Source: a virus
Reading direction: 5' to 3' (one strand)
DNA length: 46,413 nucleotides
IMG/VR virus record: IMGVR_UViG_3300045930_000277
Span: 1-46,413 of that record
Made by a program: the position numbers and the translations under genes. Positions 40,056 to 46,413 of this stretch are shown here, one piece after another; position 1 is the stretch's first letter, and each line of letters opens with the position of its first letter. The notes beneath the pieces are model-generated. The model was given only the letters and a program-made list of their open reading frames with translations, searched no databases and was not told the DNA's origin.

Positions 40056-40577
40056 ATGGCCTATCCTTTGATGCCCTGTACAGGCTGCGGCGCCTCTATT
40101 GCTGACCGTCCAGACCGCAAGACAACGATGTGCAGAGCCTGTACGCTTGCCATACGCTGCCAGGCGTGCGGTCTTATGCTCGCTTCCCCTCACGCTGAGC
40201 ACAGATGTCTGAGCGTTGACTTGAAACCAGAACGGCGTTGTTGTGACTGTGAGAGCCCGCTCAGTTATCAGGGCTATGAACGGTGGAAGCAACGCTGCCC
40301 GCATTGTGAAAAAATCCGCTGGCGTAGGAAGGAACGCCAGCAAAGGCGAGACATGCTGCAGCGGTTCGGGGGCTGTTGTGCTAGGTGTGGGTATGCCCGT
40401 TGCACAGCCGCGCTGCATTTCCATCATAAAGTAAGCCATGAAAAGTACGCCTGGACGAAAAAGGGTGGTACCTCCATACGGGAACTGGTGGCACACCCAG
40501 AGCGCTTTGAGCTGTTATGTGCCAACTGCCACGTTGAACACCACGAACACGAACGGCAGAAAGGTAGGGTTGCATAA
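40056..40577 (+). CDS. HNH endonuclease with N-terminal zinc fingers
   Basis: 173 aa from ATG 40056 with GGAG upstream (an ATG at 40044 lacks a site). CTGCG/CRAC, CQACG and CCDCE/CPHCE form three zinc pairs in the N-terminal 90 residues. The HNH core is the last third: CARCGY, LHFHHKVSHEKYAW (about 130-143) and LLCANCHVEHHEHE (about 155-168), with conserved His-Asn-His and structural Cys pairs. Lower GC than its neighbours. It is a free-standing mobile endonuclease within the rightward cassette, or a repurposed nuclease. Confidence 0.8.
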   Translation: MAYPLMPCTGCGASIADRPDRKTTMCRACTLAIRCQACGLMLASPHAEHRCLSVDLKPERRCCDCESPLSYQGYERWKQRCPHCEKIRWRRKERQQRRDMLQRFGGCCARCGYARCTAALHFHHKVSHEKYAWTKKGGTSIRELVAHPERFELLCANCHVEHHEHERQKGRVA

Positions 40578-40579
40578 GT

Positions 40580-40852
40580 ATGGAGCAAGACGGCGCCATT
40601 GTGATCGAGGTCGACGGGAGCACCCGGCCACTGGCCAAGCCAGACGGAGATGGTGCCTGGCTCAAAGCCTTACAAGAGGCAGTAGCGGGCTACATAGAGC
40701 TGGTCGGGGTGCCAGGCCATCCTACCATGTGCATGCTGGTCAATGAGGAAGGGCTCTGGCAGAACCTGGCATTTAACTACTACGCCTCTATGATCGCCGG
40801 GCAGCGCATTGTCGGGGCGGCGGTGCTGCTTCCCCGTGCACTGATGAACTAA
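40580..40852 (+). CDS. DUF3846-like protein
   Basis: 90 aa. LKALQEAVAGYIELVGVPGHPTMCMLVNEEGLWQNLAFNYYASMIAGQRIVGAAVLL is the typical order of the DUF3846 domain (beta-helix-beta, NEEG, N/A, GxAVV). It starts 2 nt after the HNH stop. Members are common in phages and plasmids of many phyla; function is not known. Confidence 0.6.
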   Translation: MEQDGAIVIEVDGSTRPLAKPDGDGAWLKALQEAVAGYIELVGVPGHPTMCMLVNEEGLWQNLAFNYYASMIAGQRIVGAAVLLPRALMN

Positions 40853-40892
40853 CTACGCGGGCGTCCAGGCGGGCGCCCTGAAAGGCTCCCCT

Positions 40893-41345
40893 ATGGGTAC
40901 GCCAACCTGGTCCCCCTGGTACGGGGGTGTTGCTCCCCTCTTCCTGCTGGCGGTGGTCGTGATTCTCCTGAGCTTCCCTTTCCGGTGGCTGGTGGCCTAC
41001 TGTGCCCTGGTCCGTGGGCGTAGTGCGGTGGTGTGGAGTCTCCTCACCTACGTGCTGGGTCCCTTCGCGCTGGTGATCGCCGTCCTCCCTAGTGCGCCGG
41101 GCGCGGTCCCTCCAGACAAGCCAGGCAGTGCCAGCCTGGTCGTCGAGGTCCTCACCACGCTGGGGACGTGCATGGCGGCGGGCCTACTTGCCGGGGTGCT
41201 CCTCTTCACAGGCGCGGCGCTCCATGCCACGCCCACGCCTACGGCACAGCCAGCGGCGCGGCCTGCCAGTGAGCCACGCACCACAGGCGCAGAGCAGCGT
41301 ATCAAGCAATTACGGGAGCAGGCAGAGCGGGCGGGGCAGCGCTAG
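40893..41345 (+). CDS. small membrane protein
   Basis: 150 aa. Hydrophobic helices at about 12-30 (APLFLLAVVVILLSFPF), 44-65 (VVWSLLTYVLGPFALVIAV) and 84-107 give three probable transmembrane segments, followed by a Pro/Thr-rich and charged tail. GAAAGG 9 nt upstream. No lysis or holin signature is visible. Its stop overlaps the stop of the converging gene by 2-3 bp, with no terminator between. Confidence 0.5.
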   Translation: MGTPTWSPWYGGVAPLFLLAVVVILLSFPFRWLVAYCALVRGRSAVVWSLLTYVLGPFALVIAVLPSAPGAVPPDKPGSASLVVEVLTTLGTCMAAGLLAGVLLFTGAALHATPTPTAQPAARPASEPRTTGAEQRIKQLREQAERAGQR

Positions 41346-41704
41346 CCACGTCTGCGGCCTTCCTGGGCGGCAAACCTGCCGGGGTTGAACGTCTCGGGCT
41401 CGCTGCGGGTCTTCGGCTTCGGACGTTCGCGCGCTATCGCCTGCACCAGGGTGTCCACACTGCGCTGTAAGAGCCAGTCGGGGACACCCACAAAGGCGCC
41501 AGCCTCTAGGGCCAGGCGCCAGCTCCCCGCTACCTTGTGCGTGCGTCGGTCGCTCCATGTTTCGACAAAGTACAGTTGTCCACGCACGTCCTCTAGTGCC
41601 CGCTCTGCCACGTACTGGCTCCCCTCATAGGTCCAGTCCGGCTCATGGGCGGGCAGCCGGGTAAAGAGGGCGGTTTCCAGGTCACTGCGCCAGTCCTCAG
41701 ACAT
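41342..41704 (-). CDS. hypothetical phage protein
   Basis: 120 aa. LFTRLPAHEPDWTYEGSQYVAERALEDVRGQLYFVETW and RRTHKVAGSWRLALEAGAF suggest alpha/beta. No motif. It overlaps the following small acidic gene by 8 bp and is terminal in the leftward terminase/sigma cluster. Confidence 0.5.
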   Translation of the reverse strand: MSEDWRSDLETALFTRLPAHEPDWTYEGSQYVAERALEDVRGQLYFVETWSDRRTHKVAGSWRLALEAGAFVGVPDWLLQRSVDTLVQAIARERPKPKTRSEPETFNPGRFAAQEGRRRG

Positions 41705-41876
41705 CGTCTGGGCTCTCCTGGAGTTCGGTGAGCATTTCCTCTATGCAGTCACGGATTTCTCCTAGCTTCTTCGTTTGTGCCGGGGTGAAGGCGTCCTTGT
41801 ACTCGGCTAGGAGTTCATCCAGCGGGCCACACATTTCCTCTAGCAGGTCAGCGGCATACTCCTGGTCATCGGTCAT
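41697..41876 (-). CDS. small acidic helical protein
   Basis: 59 aa from ATG 41876 with AAAGGAG. Highly acidic (TDDQEYAADLLEEMCGP...KLGEIRDCIEEMLTELQESPDDV), a possible anti-regulator or DNA-mimic by charge. It overlaps the sigma-like gene by 4 bp, hence translationally coupled. No homology asserted. Confidence 0.5.
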   Translation of the reverse strand: MTDDQEYAADLLEEMCGPLDELLAEYKDAFTPAQTKKLGEIRDCIEEMLTELQESPDDV

Positions 41877-42988
41877 CGTTGCTTGCTCCTTTCCCGTGTT
41901 GCGGGCAAAAAAGGGGTGCCGTGAATCTTCCACCGTATGAGACAGCGCAGCGTGCCCGGTAGCACGGTAAAGATCGGCGGCGGGGGCTGTGGGCGTCGAC
42001 GCACGCGGAACATCTCCGGGAACAGGAGGGCCTGGGTCATGGTGGCCGGGGACGTGGTCCAGCCGGTGCCCTCCTGGTCAAAGGTGACCACTTCAAACCC
42101 TAGTACATGCTCCCCTGGTCCCAGCGCGCGCTGTAGCTCCCAGCCGGGCACGTCGGTGGCCTGCAGCACCAGGTCAGCGGGCTGCGTGATCGGCCAGGGG
42201 GTGCGGTGCCAGGTGTAGACCTTGGGCAGCGGCGCCGGGGGTGGCTTCGGGCGTGGCGCTGGCGCATCCCTCTCAGGCAGGTAGGCCATGCGTCCCCAGG
42301 TGGGACGGATGCCGTCGAGGTCCTCCAGGTACGGCCTGAGTCTGGCACGGTGCGCGGGGTGGCTGAGCTTGCGGAGCGCGGCGTCTCGCATCTGGCGGAT
42401 ACGTTCGTAGCTCTTGCCCTGGGTTTTGGCCAGCGCTTCCAGGGTCTGCGGTGGCCCTTCCAGCCCAAAATACCCCTCAAGCACGGTGCGCTGGTTGGGG
42501 GTGAGGGTGTCTAGCTCCCCCCGCACAACGCGCTGCAGCTCCCCCTCCTGGTACGCGGTGGCCGGGTCCGGGCTCGGCTCCGGGTACCACGCCTGGCGGA
42601 TCGCGCGCGGGGTGGCGCGGCTGGTCGCGCGGTGCGTATTCCAGAGCGCCTGGAAAAACACAGGCGGAAAAAGATCGTCGATGGCCCAGCCGGTGAGTTC
42701 CATCAGGCGGCGCTGGATGGTGGGCGAGGTGGGGATGTGCTGCAAGCAGACCATCTTCGTCCCATTGGCATAGGTGCACCCTAAAAAGTCGCACAGGTCA
42801 CGCTGAGACCAGCCACGGGCCTGCATGGCATCCCACAGGGGGCGGTGGCGCAAGCGCCCATGCGCATAGACCACCAGGCGGCGCAGCAAGGCGGACGGGT
42901 TCGGGGCGTAGGCGTCGACCGCGTCCACGGCGCGCGTCACAGCGGCATGCCACGGGTTGAGCGGGTGGAGCACTTCCACGAGAGCCAC
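41873..42988 (-). CDS. sigma-70 region 4 protein fused to HTH and capsid-module domain
   Basis: 371 aa, GTG start at 42988 with AGGAC about 10 nt upstream. Residues about 50-110 (WDAMQARGWSQRDLCDFLGC, TIQRRLMELTGWAIDDLFPP) are an XRE-like HTH. Residues 157-222 (ELDTLTPNQRTVLEGYFGLE, LEALAKTQGKSYERIRQM, ALRKLSHP) reproduce sigma-70 region 4 with the -35-binding HTH and RIRQ motif. A Pro-rich linker leads to residues 287-330, a domain that is 19/40 identical with the N terminus of the HeH protein at 1592-2008. Region 2 is absent, so it cannot be a full sigma factor; a regulator that redirects host RNA polymerase is plausible. Confidence 0.75.
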   Translation of the reverse strand: MALVEVLHPLNPWHAAVTRAVDAVDAYAPNPSALLRRLVVYAHGRLRHRPLWDAMQARGWSQRDLCDFLGCTYANGTKMVCLQHIPTSPTIQRRLMELTGWAIDDLFPPVFFQALWNTHRATSRATPRAIRQAWYPEPSPDPATAYQEGELQRVVRGELDTLTPNQRTVLEGYFGLEGPPQTLEALAKTQGKSYERIRQMRDAALRKLSHPAHRARLRPYLEDLDGIRPTWGRMAYLPERDAPAPRPKPPPAPLPKVYTWHRTPWPITQPADLVLQATDVPGWELQRALGPGEHVLGFEVVTFDQEGTGWTTSPATMTQALLFPEMFRVRRRPQPPPPIFTVLPGTLRCLIRWKIHGTPFLPATRERSKQR

Positions 42989-43017
42989 GGGGATACTGTC
43001 CTATCCAAGTGCTACGG

Positions 43018-43200
43018 TCAGGCGGTGTGCGGGCATGCGGGGTCTTCCTCCATGGCCAGCGGTCCGGCGCGTTGCGTCGCACCACAGCCAGCGCAGCACA
43101 TCATCAGCCAGACGCCCTCTGCGTCGCGGCTCCCGGTCAGGAGCACCAGCGGGCTGCGACAGGCGACACACACGACAACAAAGCGGGGGACTTCGCTCAT
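43018..43200 (-). CDS. small zinc-ribbon-like protein downstream of terminase
   Basis: 60 aa from ATG 43200, overlapping the terminase C-part stop by 4 nt. CVACRS and CCAGCG form CxxC pairs around VWLMMC, a single zinc ribbon. Translational coupling with the terminase nuclease fits its weak SD. No function known. Confidence 0.45.
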   Translation of the reverse strand: MSEVPRFVVVCVACRSPLVLLTGSRDAEGVWLMMCCAGCGATQRAGPLAMEEDPACPHTA

Positions 43201-43709
43201 ATGAGCACCACCCGGCCAGCCCGCATGCCTAGAAATAGCTCCGTAAAGCCCCAGACCAGGGCGTCCAGGCGCGACGGGGAGCGGGCGCCACTGGTCGGGT
43301 CCCAATTACAGAGTTCATCCTCCAACGCGGGGAACGGCCTGGTATGGAAGATGCGGCCTTTCTCGTACAGGGCTACAATGGGCTCCGCTCTGGTCTGCTT
43401 GCCCCTGGACGCATGCACGGCCTTGTAGCTGATTTCCTTGTCCACCATACGCAGGACGGCTTCGACCATGTCCCCCCCGTTGTTGACTTCGGCTACCACC
43501 CGGTCCGCTTGCAGGTCCCAATAGGCATCACTCACCCGGCGTGCCCAGCGCTCCGGGCTAAAGCGTCCGCTGAGGTCCTCCAGCACATAGCCGGTGTGGT
43601 CCAGGCTGCGGGCACACACCACAATCCCCACCTCATCACTGCTCCTGGTCGAGGTGACAGCCGGGTCGACCGCTATCACAATGCGGGCGGCGTCCTTGTA
43701 GGTGGGCAT
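43197..43709 (-). CDS. terL: large terminase, C-terminal nuclease domain (split gene)
   Basis: 170 aa from ATG 43709 with TTGGAG 9 nt upstream. RIVIAVDPAVTS (Asp15), VVAEVNNGGD (Glu74), a KQTRAEPIVALYEKGRI segment and SRLDALVWGFTELFL (Asp149) give the three acidic residues of the RNase-H-like terminase nuclease. It has no ATPase; that half is encoded 0.8 kb upstream with an HNH gene between. Together they total 445 aa, the size of an ordinary TerL, with little missing, so a functional two-piece motor is likely. The longer frame to 43877 overlaps the HNH and is not used. Confidence 0.85.
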   Translation of the reverse strand: MPTYKDAARIVIAVDPAVTSTRSSDEVGIVVCARSLDHTGYVLEDLSGRFSPERWARRVSDAYWDLQADRVVAEVNNGGDMVEAVLRMVDKEISYKAVHASRGKQTRAEPIVALYEKGRIFHTRPFPALEDELCNWDPTSGARSPSRLDALVWGFTELFLGMRAGRVVLI

Positions 43710-43714
43710 GGGCC

Positions 43715-44452
43715 TTACTCCAAGAGAGAGAGTTGCGCGCTGTCGGGCTGCCTTGTGTCCGCGTGACCATCCTGGAAATATGGACTGCGCGCCAGGTGGC
43801 CGTATTGGGCAATTATCTGGCGTGCCCATGTAAGCTGGTCCATAACTCGCTGGCCTGGGGGTTGCGATTTGAGCCACAACTCCAGGTTTTCCGGGCGATT
43901 GTCCAGGCGGTTCCCGTTCTTGTGGTGCACCACTTCCTCTGAGAGCAACGCACGCCCTAGCATCTCCGCCATAACAAGGCGATGCTCTAGCATCCAGCCC
44001 GTTTTTGTGGCTCCTGGATGCCCTGGCTTATAGACACGGCGGTACCCTTGCCGGGAGATGGTCCCACTACCTGTCTCTGCTATGAGCCGTATTGTAGGAT
44101 CGCCATGCTTTTTAAGGCGTTGCTGATGCTTACTACAATAGCCTTCATAGCGTTGCAAATTCTTACAGCCGCGCACGGTGCAGGGTTGGTCTTTATACCA
44201 GCGGTGACGATAGAATGGGTCCCCATGCAGGGCACGCCGTTGGTAATGCAGACCACAGAGCCCCTTGCCCACATATGGCCGGTTACACCCAGGGATGCAA
44301 CAGGTTGTCGCATGCTCGGTATTGCGTAAGGGCTCCCCACCTTCAGGATCGCCATGCACTAGGAAGCGGTAATGATGGCGGCGACACCAGCCATACCGAT
44401 AGACAGGACGGTCACACTGCGCGATTGTACATGCTATACTGCTGAGAGCCAT
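43715..44452 (-). CDS. HNH homing endonuclease splitting the large terminase gene
   Basis: 245 aa from ATG 44452 behind GGAGG. N-terminal half: three CxxxxC...GxCxxHxxR...HGDP zinc repeats (about 8-125). HNH core: [38 protein letters not shown] (about 168-205). It lies between the ATPase and nuclease halves of terL, 5 nt before the nuclease start. It is in none of the terL frames and has no intein ends. GC is lower than its neighbours. It should cut terminase genes that lack it. Two hairpins precede it. Confidence 0.8.
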   Translation of the reverse strand: MALSSIACTIAQCDRPVYRYGWCRRHHYRFLVHGDPEGGEPLRNTEHATTCCIPGCNRPYVGKGLCGLHYQRRALHGDPFYRHRWYKDQPCTVRGCKNLQRYEGYCSKHQQRLKKHGDPTIRLIAETGSGTISRQGYRRVYKPGHPGATKTGWMLEHRLVMAEMLGRALLSEEVVHHKNGNRLDNRPENLELWLKSQPPGQRVMDQLTWARQIIAQYGHLARSPYFQDGHADTRQPDSAQLSLLE

Positions 44453-44454
44453 GG

Positions 44455-44473
44455 TAGCTACCTCCAATAGCTA
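44455..44473 (-). promoter_or_regulatory. hairpin exposing or hiding the HNH ribosome-binding site
   Basis: TAGCTA arms (self-complementary, 44455-44460 and 44468-44473) put GGAGG in a 7-nt loop. The start codon follows 2 nt after the stem. Confidence 0.5.
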
Positions 44474-44484
44474 ACGTGGTGAAG

Positions 44485-44515
44485 CCCACGGGAGGGCCGG
44501 TGTCTCTCCCGTGGG
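44485..44515 (-). promoter_or_regulatory. stable hairpin upstream of the HNH gene
   Basis: Ten-base arms CCCACGGGAG and CTCCCGTGGG around an 11-nt loop, 25 nt after the terL ATPase stop. It could protect or end the terminase mRNA, or sequester the HNH leader. No T run follows. Confidence 0.6.
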
Positions 44516-44540
44516 TAGACTCTTTAAGTATAGCCAAAAA

Positions 44541-45368
44541 TCAAGAAAGACCTTTATATATAATGAGTTCGCGACGCCAAAGCGAGGCCGGGTTGTCTTC
44601 CAAATCCTCCGCTAAAATCTCTTGCCTATAGGCCAGGTCCGTCATGTCACTGGCCAGGTCCTCCAGGGCTTCTGCCGAAATGTGCGGATTGTCCTGGCTG
44701 GCGAAGTGAAACACCTCCCACCGTCCAGTGGTATCCTTGGCGGCGTCGCGGTAGAGCTTCGTTGCGTGCTGCTTGTCGCGGGCTTTGGACACACTCGACG
44801 TGCGGAAGCTCGGCGGGGTGAACACAAAGACGGCATCGCCGTTCTTGTCGGCCATCATGGGAGCCCCTACCGTGCCCCAGGCTTCTTCGGCCATGAGCTG
44901 GTACTCATCCAGGATCAACGTCTCTGCGTAGTCCCCTCTCAGGGTGTCGGCATTCCAGGCCGTCTTTGCCCGTATGCGGTTCTCGGTGCCGGTCAGCTCT
45001 ATAATGTGCCGGGTCTCATTCTTGTACAAGATGCCCGCGTCGAGGGGCACGCTGAGGGCCAGCTTGCACTCAAACCAGAAGCGGTCCATCTGTTCCTGAG
45101 TGGGCACGGCATAAAGAATGCGGCGGCCTGCCAGGAACGCCCTCACCGCCAGCAAGGCCATGCCTACCGTCTTTCCACCACGCCTCCCTGCTCGGATCAC
45201 CTTGCGCTTGCTGGGTGACTCTAGAAAGCGCACTTGCTGGGCATGGGGAATGCGACAGCTCGCTGCAGCCTGATCACGCCAGGCGCTGATAGTGGCGGCC
45301 TGCTCCTGGCGCTGGCGTTCACGCCAGCGGAGCAGCGCCTCCGCTTGGATGGAGACCAGCGTTGACAT
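44541..45368 (-). CDS. terL: large terminase, N-terminal ATPase domain (split gene)
   Basis: 275 aa from ATG 45368, overlapping terS by 50 bp. AGRRGGKT (residues 60-67) is the Walker A; LILDE (151-155) is the Walker B plus catalytic Glu; FVFTPPSF (181-188) is the coupling motif. The frame ends IIYKGLS soon after RRELI, exactly where intact terminases run into the nuclease domain; that domain follows 0.8 kb on. The last 5-7 codons look like read-in from inserted sequence. Confidence 0.85.
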   Translation of the reverse strand: MSTLVSIQAEALLRWRERQRQEQAATISAWRDQAAASCRIPHAQQVRFLESPSKRKVIRAGRRGGKTVGMALLAVRAFLAGRRILYAVPTQEQMDRFWFECKLALSVPLDAGILYKNETRHIIELTGTENRIRAKTAWNADTLRGDYAETLILDEYQLMAEEAWGTVGAPMMADKNGDAVFVFTPPSFRTSSVSKARDKQHATKLYRDAAKDTTGRWEVFHFASQDNPHISAEALEDLASDMTDLAYRQEILAEDLEDNPASLWRRELIIYKGLS

Positions 45369-45789
45369 AGCTCAACACCTTGGCGGGCGGTTCCCCGCTG
45401 GCGATGCGGCGGAGTTGGTCATCCGTCAAATGGTCCCACGGGATACTCAGCTCCACGCGCGATTTGGGCGGCGCCAGTTCGGGGAGCCTGCGCTCTAAGA
45501 TACTCAGGGCCAGCGCGGCGTCTCCCCCTTGCACAGCGGTGAGCACGGTCCCCCGCGCGGCGTCGACCAGGTCCGAGAGCCAGCGCGCGGCGGCTTCGTC
45601 ACGGGCCTGGGTCCAGGTGGCCGTCTCGTTTTCCCAATTCCGTATGGTGCGCACGTTGCGGTTGACTGCCGCTGCGACGGCTTTCTGACTGTGGCCTAGC
45701 ATGCGCAGATAGGCAGCAATGACACGCTTCTCCCAGAATTTATACCGGGGTAGCGGGTTGGAAAAAGCGGCGGCGTCCGGGTCACTCAT
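45319..45789 (-). CDS. terS: small terminase subunit
   Basis: 156 aa. N-terminal HTH (VIAAYLRMLGHSQKAVAAAVNRNVRTIRNWEN, about 23-54) for binding the packaging site, a helical middle (LVDAARGTVLTAVQGGDAALALSILERRL) for oligomerisation, and a C terminus that contacts TerL. It overlaps terL by 50 nt and the previous gene by 8 nt. Recognised by position as well as layout. Confidence 0.7.
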   Translation of the reverse strand: MSDPDAAAFSNPLPRYKFWEKRVIAAYLRMLGHSQKAVAAAVNRNVRTIRNWENETATWTQARDEAAARWLSDLVDAARGTVLTAVQGGDAALALSILERRLPELAPPKSRVELSIPWDHLTDDQLRRIASGEPPAKVLSYVNAGLHPSGGAAPLA

Positions 45790-46126
45790 GGCGTCCCCTC
45801 CCTAGTGGGCGCTCCTCAGCGATGGTAAAGAAGGTGCGGAGGTCCTCCAGCAGTGCCACAGCTTCCTGCAGCGGGAGTTCCATCCGGGCCTGACACCAGC
45901 GCACAAAGGCTGCCTCATAGTCGGCGGCTTCGGCCATCTGGACAAGCTGGAGCGCGTGGTGTCGGGCTTCGTCGGGCGTCAGTTGGGCACGCTCCTTACG
46001 CCAGGCCATGTGGAGAAAGCCCGCTCCCTCCAGGTTGACACCAGCCTCCAGGTAGAGCTGCTGGGGGTTGGCACGGGTCGCGGCGTCGCACTGTGGGCAG
46101 ACGCCGATGGTCGCACGATCACTCAT
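45782..46126 (-). CDS. hypothetical protein before the small terminase
   Basis: 114 aa from ATG 46126. N-terminal CPQCD (residues about 10-14) suggests a half zinc knuckle, followed by mostly helical sequence (LTPDEARHHALQLVQMAEAADYEAAFVRWCQARMELPL). It overlaps its neighbours by 8 nt on each side, so it belongs to the terminase operon. Unknown role. Confidence 0.45.
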   Translation of the reverse strand: MSDRATIGVCPQCDAATRANPQQLYLEAGVNLEGAGFLHMAWRKERAQLTPDEARHHALQLVQMAEAADYEAAFVRWCQARMELPLQEAVALLEDLRTFFTIAEERPLGRGRHE

Positions 46127-46413
46127 ACTGCTGGTCCTCATCGTCGTACTCGTCGCCGTCGTCCTCCTGAGCCTGGTCCCACTCCTCTACACGCGGCGGG
46201 CTCAGTTGTTGGTAGGGCTCGTACACGGTGACCGGGCGCGGCTTCAGGGTGGCCAGCGTGGCATGGACAATGTCCTCTGTGACCAGCGTCAGGTCAAAGA
46301 TACTGCTGATGCCCAGGTAGGACGTAAACGCGGGCGCGTAGGGGCTCGCCGGTACGTCAATCCTGAGCAGGCTGTTGTTGCCAAAGGTATTGGTACTCAC
46401 GTACCCTGCCAGC
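46119..46413 (-). CDS. phage protein, truncated by right window edge
   Basis: At least 97 codons. The frame is open to the edge (LAGYVSTNTFGNNSLLRIDVP...), so the start probably lies outside; GTG 46400 has only a weak AGGG. The residues RIDVPASPYAPAFTSYLG and VTEDIVHATLATLKPRPVTVY resemble a small phage protein seen near terminases and early genes. The C terminus is very acidic (EEWDQAQEDDGDEYDDEDQQYE). Confidence 0.5.
   Translation of the reverse strand, partial: LAGYVSTNTFGNNSLLRIDVPASPYAPAFTSYLGISSIFDLTLVTEDIVHATLATLKPRPVTVYEPYQQLSPPRVEEWDQAQEDDGDEYDDEDQQYE

Noticed and set aside
43710-43877. Longer start for the terminase nuclease gene (to 43877)
   Set aside because: It overlaps the HNH C terminus and has no SD; the ATG at 43709 does.
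43709-44541. Group I intron or intein interrupting terL
   Set aside because: Only 88 nt separate the ATPase stop from the HNH start, and the HNH ends 5 nt before the nuclease start, which has its own SD. There is no room for P3-P9, no intein Cys/Asn ends, and the frames are not continuous. A split gene fits better.
1-46413. CRISPR arrays, tRNA genes, rRNA and insertion sequences
   Set aside because: I saw no regular spacer-repeat arrays, no tRNA cloverleaf and no transposase. A tRNAscan or Infernal run would be decisive.

Overview
This window is about 46 kb of a GC-rich tailed-phage (Caudoviricetes-like) genome or prophage, cut at both ends: a leftward gene enters at the left edge (positions 45-1) and another is already in progress at the right edge. 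Evidence for a phage: terminase small and large subunits, portal, SPP1 gp7/Mu F-like minor head protein, prohead protease, acidic scaffold, major capsid protein and head-tail connectors, in the usual head-module order. Nearly every gene has a clear Shine-Dalgarno sequence, start/stop overlaps are common, and GC is high. No integrase, lysis or tail-tube genes are visible, so lifestyle and tail type are undetermined. An XRE-type repressor with divergent promoters suggests a genetic switch. The host cannot be named from sequence alone.

Layout. Right end (46.4-41.3 kb, leftward): small phage protein, terS, a large terminase split into two cistrons by an HNH homing endonuclease, and a sigma-70 region 4 protein fused to an HTH and a capsid-module domain. 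A rightward cassette (38.8-41.3 kb) holds a SWIM zinc-finger/recombination-like protein, an HNH endonuclease, a DUF3846-like protein and a membrane protein. From the XRE repressor at 38.7 kb a leftward run of tightly packed small genes (38.7-32.6 kb) encodes paired winged-HTH proteins, Cys-rich zinc-ribbon-like proteins and two paralogous SH3-like proteins, ending at a strong hairpin. The leftward head operon starts near 32.5 kb: virion-associated protein, portal, radical SAM protein, adenine/cytosine methyltransferase, minor head protein, then three very large polyvalent-type proteins (986, 1986 and 1769 aa, two with SNF2 helicase cores, one with RadC/JAB and inorganic-pyrophosphatase-like domains), then small genes to 8.35 kb. 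It is interrupted by a Vsr-like endonuclease (opposite strand) and a GIY-YIG endonuclease. Left end (5.1-0 kb, leftward): protease, scaffold, capsid, HeH/LEM protein, connectors.

Between these blocks (5.2-8.35 kb) lies the strangest part: a rightward promoter, two rightward genes of unknown function, then about 1.7 kb of non-coding DNA in which GG recurs every 5 nt, a degenerate G2N3 pentanucleotide array with strong strand asymmetry. A classical intrinsic terminator sits only 19 nt upstream of the prohead protease start. A 14-nt element (TATCAAGATAAYTT and near match) recurs in three regulatory gaps.

Working together (partly inference): TerS/TerL package DNA through the portal into a scaffold- and protease-dependent head. 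The giant polyvalent proteins are the kind thought to be packaged and injected with the genome to protect and remodel it in the new host. The repressor, sigma-like protein and recurrent element are candidates for timing control. At least five putative nucleases of mobile types (two HNH, two GIY-YIG types, one Vsr-like) show heavy colonisation by selfish elements.
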